Positions 59,460-64,000 of a stretch of DNA of 64,000 nucleotides are shown here, in pieces; within the stretch, counting starts at the first letter, position 1, and the number at the start of each line of letters is the position of its first letter. The position numbers were made by a program, and so were the translations under genes. This DNA comes from Isoetes taiwanensis (taxonomy: Eukaryota; Streptophyta; Lycopodiopsida; Isoetales; Isoetaceae): NCBI GenBank assembly GCA_021234155.1, contig JAJEKV010000013.1, positions 16,657,877-16,721,876 of the forward strand, read 5' to 3'. The notes under the pieces are model-generated. The model made no database searches and was not told the origin of the DNA. It saw only the letters and a program-made list of their open reading frames with translations.

Positions 59460-59620
59460 TACCTAGGATCTGAGCTTCCATAGCTCGGTTATCACAGCTT
59501 CGGAGGGCCAAAGATCGGTTATCAGGAGTCCAGAGCTCGGTTATCAAGTCCTAGCCTGGATTATCAGCATCCGAAGCTGAATCCAGGGCAAAAAATCCTC
59601 CCGAAGCTGAATCCAGGGCA
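59460..59620. repeat. short direct repeats
   Basis: cggttatca occurs three times between about 59484 and 59545, and cgaagctgaatccagggcaaa twice near 59571-59622. Function unknown. Confidence 0.6.
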
Positions 59621-59624
59621 AAGT

Positions 59625-61595
59625 TGCAACGCTGCTGCTCTTCTTCCCTGTTTCCACTTGCCTGTTATGCCCTATCACAGGGCAGCAATCAATGGCCAGG
59701 ATTGCGCTGATCTGAAAGCCTGCCGGTTAAGACGCCGGTAGGGACGCCATGCATGTCCCGCCCTCTCTTCTCTGCTTTGGTCGAAATTAGAACCCTAGCA
59801 GAGGGGCTTCGCTCCCGTCGCATTTGCTATGTGTAGAAGAGGGCATTCGCATTGGACTCTGACACATTTGAACTGGAAAAGAGACATATGTCGGTGCAAG
59901 ATGAAACCAGGAAAACGTGTCGGCTAAAACTGCGTTTGGATTGCGGCCGAGAACCATGAAAATAAAAAAAAAGAAAAAAGAAAAATTTTAAACACAATTA
60001 CATATGTGTTGATGACTAGAATTCATGATGTTAACAAAAGAATTTAGGGAAAAAAATACTCAACGACATTTTTAGGTCACTGATCATTCAACCGGATAGA
60101 AGACTTCCAGCCTTCGATTCTTCTATTTCTGGTCTGGTCGAGATCTCTAAGCAGCAAATCGGTCCCTGGGACCTTGATTCCGACCTCCTGGGTTCAAATC
60201 CGACCTGATTTGATGACGATTTGGCTGTGGCTTACATCGACCTGCACACTTGATCCGTCTCATATAAATTATAAAATCTTCGCTTATGCTCTCCGATTTA
60301 GTAATTTCGGCCCTTGTAGACAAATTTCAGCCACTCAGAAGGCTGTTCCGGCCTGTGTGAGGTCATTTCCAGAGTTTTGCCACTGTTTCTTATTACAGGG
60401 TTTTCCGGTTTATCCCAGACCATGCCATCCTTATGCTACGGATCAATCTTCTTGACCAATACAAAAAACCCAGCATCTAAAGCTTACTACAGTTCAATTA
60501 TACTTGGGTCACATACATCTGAGGCAGAGCGGTTTTGTCTTTGGTTTAGGACATCTGTTGCTACCACAAATACACAAAGGTGGAAAAGTTTAGGGCATCC
60601 GATTGCAGGGGTTTTGGCAGAATATGCAAAACGAAGGCCATGCAAGGCATTAACAGTGTACAAGCGAAAGAAGGCATGAATCTGTCAATGATTCCCCTGT
60701 TTTGAAAGGCAGAAACTAAAGCTGGCCTATAGCTGCACAAGAAAACTGAAGGATTCCTCTGCTGTGGTGAGGCATCCAACAGATACATGCTCGAAATCTG
60801 CTTTTCCAACAAATTCATGCTCAGATTCGTTGCTTACAAAACTGAATTAACAATAAAAACCATTAAGCTAACCAAGCGTCATACCTAGCACAACAATCCG
60901 CTCCCAAATATTCTAGCACAACAATCTGCTCCCAGCAACAATCCACTCGCCAGCAACAAATCGAGATGGCAAAAGTTTTGAGCGAGGGGGCAAAAGTTAT
61001 GAGCGAGGGCCAAAGTTATGAGCTTTTTGATGTATATGCATAAAGCATTCACAACCGTTGGATTGTTTAACCCAACCCAAATCAACGAACCAAAAAGTGT
61101 GCACTCTAGAAATACTATTTAGTATGACTCTATGAATACAACACCTAAATCATAGAAAAACCATGTGAAAAAACGTATAAAACTACAAAAGTAACCCCCT
61201 GTTATAATGCTATATATTGTTGCAGATGTTCCTACATACCATATAGGCACATCATGAAGATGATTTGTGCCAAGATTTTGGTCTATAGTGCAAAGGCATT
61301 ACATGCGTATTGCTAAAGTTTCATAATGCTAAAGTTTCATAAACGCTGTCTTCAATCTCAGTTTTAGGTATAAGCATTTCAGAAGTATTGGCAAACCTCT
61401 AGCAAAGGAATGTGCCGCAGACTATTCACCATGTTGTGTTGCATGTTCAAAAAGATATGCCAACGACTTGGTTTATAATAAGCAACCAAGACCCAAATTT
61501 TTTTAAAATAAATATAATACATTACATTCGGGCCCTTTGGTTTGTTGAAGGCCCCGAAGGGGCCAAAATTTTTTTAGATATAACACAAACCATTA
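59625..61595. other. unassigned DNA
   Basis: Open frames at 60174-60680 lack domains or conserved motifs. No gene is supported. Confidence 0.4.
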
Positions 61596-61599
61596 CATT

Positions 61600-61910
61600 T
61601 CACACTTAAAAATAAAATTCCCCCTTAAACCCCCTTTGGTTTGGGTGTATATTCACACGGGGGGTGACGTAGGGCAGCGAGAGCCCCTAAAATCATATTA
61701 TACATGTATAAAGTCAACAACATATAGTACATTGCCTCAAATCTTATAGTATTTTGCAAACTGTGTTATACATTATACCAAAACTTGTACACGCATACCC
61801 CACAAATGAGGATCTCTATGTACGGTCTAGATCGAGGAATAAAGGGCATATATGCTTATCCAACAGCTCTCGATGCCCGGAGTCACCCCCCGTGTGAATA
61901 TGCACCCAAA
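61600..61910. mobile_element. truncated, diverged relative of the 121-bp-TIR MITE
   Basis: The inner TIR portions (ccccctttggtttgggtgta...cacacgggggg and the reverse at about 61884-61910) and much of the centre match 55400-55700. The outer part of the right arm is lost where the duplication at 61911 begins. Confidence 0.8.
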
Positions 61911-62170
61911 CCTTGTCTAGATAATAGTACTGTCTAAATTATGATTAGTATTTATAACCGCGCTAAGACGTATGAAAACATCGTAAATATTGTTAAAGCC
62001 TGGAGTAAACATAGTTTTACTATAGGAACTAATTAAATTAAAACCTTGTCTAGATAATAGTATTGTCTAAATTATGATTAGTATTTATAACCGCGCTAAG
62101 ACGTATGAAAACATCGTAAATATTGTTAAAGCCTGGAGTAAACATAGTTTTACTATAGGAACTAATTGTT
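61909..62170 (+). repeat. tandem duplication, 133-bp offset, two copies
   Basis: aaccttgtctagataatag through actataggaactaatt is repeated almost exactly. The first copy abuts the truncated MITE. Confidence 0.9.
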
Positions 62171-62189
62171 TGAATCTCGTATAAGTTAC

Positions 62190-62265
62190 TAAGTACAAGA
62201 AACTTATCGCGGCGGCCTAGCGGCCGCCGCGAACGTTTCTCTTCCCCTTGGCCACTGCGAAAATG
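62190..62265. mobile_element. GC-rich palindromic element end (copy 2)
   Basis: tacaagaaa, cttatcgcggcggcc, tagc, ggccgccgcgaac and ttctctt are in the same order as at 56515-56590. Confidence 0.55.
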
Positions 62266-62269
62266 ACAT

Positions 62270-63200
62270 GGTCGCAAAGCTTCGGGTGCAGCTAAATCAA
62301 ATCAGAGAAATCGTAAAATGAAGAGTTAAAGGGATCTTATCATCATATGTTTTGTGGCCAGATATATCTATGGATGCAGTTAAAAAGACCAGAGAAATGG
62401 ACATAGATCAAAATATTTGGCTTGAAATGCAAGCGCTTTAACCGTTTGGTCGGAAATATGAATGGGATGCATAGATCAAGAAGTGTTCTTGTATGTTAAG
62501 ATTGACGTGTTCCCGAAAAGAATTTACCCTATGTTGGAGTATTTCAAAAAAAAAAAAGTCTTTATGATCCACTAACTAAAATGTGATAGAAGAGAATAAG
62601 ATATTGTGTCGCAGTAAAACCATCTAGCCTAAAGCAAGTGTTTTTGAAAAAACAACTCTAGAAATGTTAAGCCATTATAAGACAACGTTTGCAAAAGTAC
62701 CCTCATTTCAAGTATATTTCGAGTATATGTTTGAAATTTTCTTTCACAGCAGAGCAGAAATAATGTTAAAAAAAAGCGAACAGCAGAAAAAGACATTGGC
62801 GGAATTGTTGCTCTGGATTCGGCCATGAGTTTTTAAGCCAAGGCCCATTTTTGTAATGAATTCTCTCCATTACAATCCTCTGTGTAACCGACTGACCTTA
62901 ATTTTGGAAAAAAGAAAGCAATTACAGTGGCTCAGAAGGAGTCAAATCCAGAGATTCTAATTCATATCAGTTTATCTGTATGAAACTGCAAGTGCCAGAA
63001 ATTGTATGCTTAGTGCAATTTGCTGCACAGGCTGCTGCAGAATTTCCTCAACAGACCAAGATTGGGTCGAATTTGAATAGAGTGATCCAACAATTCTGTC
63101 GTGAAATAGCAATTCTATTGTGAAATGGGCTCCAAATTTCATCACGGAAGTTTAGATAAAGCAGAGAAAAAAGAGGAAGTAAGCATTGTTTGTAATAATT
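62270..63200. other. unassigned DNA
   Basis: Nothing is recognised on either strand. Confidence 0.4.
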
Positions 63201-63204
63201 TGAC

Positions 63205-63895
63205 CACCCAATTCATCTTCTTCCTGATTCTTATCTGCCGAGAAAGCCCCCTTTGTTATTTCTAGCCTCTTCCTGTTGATCCAGTGGTTCAAAAAATTAA
63301 ACAGAGCTTTTCATCTGCTATTCAATCCAGAATGATGCGGGACCAAGTAGGTTTTTATATCTAAAAGAAATCCCCATTCAAATAGGTGCAAAACGATACA
63401 ATTATGCCCCAAAGAATTGAATTTCCAGATGTTCTTTGATAGGAGCGCAGCTACGAGGGCAGATAGTCAATGATGTGAAAAATTACTACAACACAAGGCC
63501 AAAGAAGAAGCTCTGCGAAATAGAAATCAATCCGATAGTTCACAAACCAATTTCGCAGACTCACGGCGGATCCGGGCGGTGGTGTTGCGGTTCTAAAAGG
63601 AGGCCAGATTGCTGAAGCAGCTCTGGGCTAAATCAAAGATGATATGCTCAATTTCTGATGCAAAAGCAGTCGGATTGGCACCTCTAAGGATTTGTTTCTT
63701 CCCAACATCCAAATCCGTGCTTCTTAGACATGCCCAATTCATCTTCTTCCCAACTTTTATCTGCCGAAGACCCTTTTTGCTGTTTCTAGCCCTCAGCCTG
63801 TTGATCCAGAATAATGCCGGACCAAGCAAAATTTTGTACCAGGGAAGAAAACCTTAATGTAAATGGGTGCAAATCGATCCAATTTGGCCCCACCA
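63205..63895. repeat. diverged direct duplication, offset about 525 bp
   Basis: The segment near 63211-63415 (attcatcttcttcc, ttatctgccg, tgttgatccag, gtgcaaaacgat) recurs in the same order at 63736-63895. Divergence is substantial, so the event is old. Confidence 0.7.
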
Positions 63896-64000
63896 GAGTA
63901 AATTTTACAGGGCCTAAATCCATGGCCATGGTGCCTGATACCTCATATCTCAGCCCTGTGTTTCTAAATTCTTCCAAAATGGGGAAGGAGTACAGCTCCC

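Noticed and set aside
60180-60215. tRNA T-arm-like word ggttcaaatcc
   Set aside because: No acceptor stem, D-arm or anticodon arm can be fitted around it. A similar word at 26247 also lacks a cloverleaf.

Overview
The window looks like intergenic DNA from a large, repeat-rich plant nuclear genome. Most of it is transposable-element sequence, tandem repeats and foldback elements, with a few broken gene fragments (kelch F-box, a short-chain reductase, an unrecognised multi-exon gene). The non-LTR elements are plant-type: a DUF4283-like ORF1, and an ORF2 ending in a zf-RVT-like cysteine cluster. A second non-LTR fragment and a Penelope-like element make me favour a fern, lycophyte or other non-flowering land plant, but this is an inference and the species is not determined. 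I see no rRNA, tRNA, organellar insertion or CRISPR.

Layout. 1-8.1 kb: mostly unrecognised DNA with local duplications and one possible exon pair. 8.1-12.46 kb: exon-like remnants of a minus-strand gene. 12.7-21.25 kb: a tandem array of about 7.6 units of about 1.12 kb. 21.4-22.3 kb: a degenerate agattc-type minisatellite. 24.2-27.2 kb: foldback elements and MITEs around a reductase fragment resembling 3-ketodihydrosphingosine reductase (KDSR/TSC10). 30.3-40.46 kb: a DNA transposon with subterminal aacgacg-type repeats, split by an 8.46-kb minus-strand Penelope-like retroelement (PLE) with 2.04-kb direct repeats and a 57-bp duplicated target. 41.57-47.44 kb: a nearly full-length plus-strand LINE with ORF1, ORF2 and a poly(A) tail. 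50.65-51.57 kb: a second non-LTR RT fragment. 54.5 kb: a detached LINE 5' region. 55-62 kb: a MITE with 121-bp inverted repeats and a truncated relative, GC-rich palindromes, a kelch F-box fragment, and C-terminal exons of an unrecognised membrane protein.

The most interesting object is the PLE at 31505-39963. Its coding region can be read as three exons. Exon 1 lies inside the 5' direct repeat, and an intron of about 1.5 kb joins it in phase 0 to exon 2 (a novel domain of about 530 codons). A second intron of 338 bp leads to the RT exon. No GIY-YIG endonuclease is visible. The RT carries two in-frame TGA codons and at least one frameshift.

The two PLE repeats, and the eight (partly incomplete) copies of the 1.12-kb unit, differ mainly in small clusters at CAG/CTG/CCG-like trinucleotides. 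That suggests either CHG-methylation-linked mutation or basecalling error, and it is a caution for every frameshift reported here. Many reading-frame breaks may not be biological.
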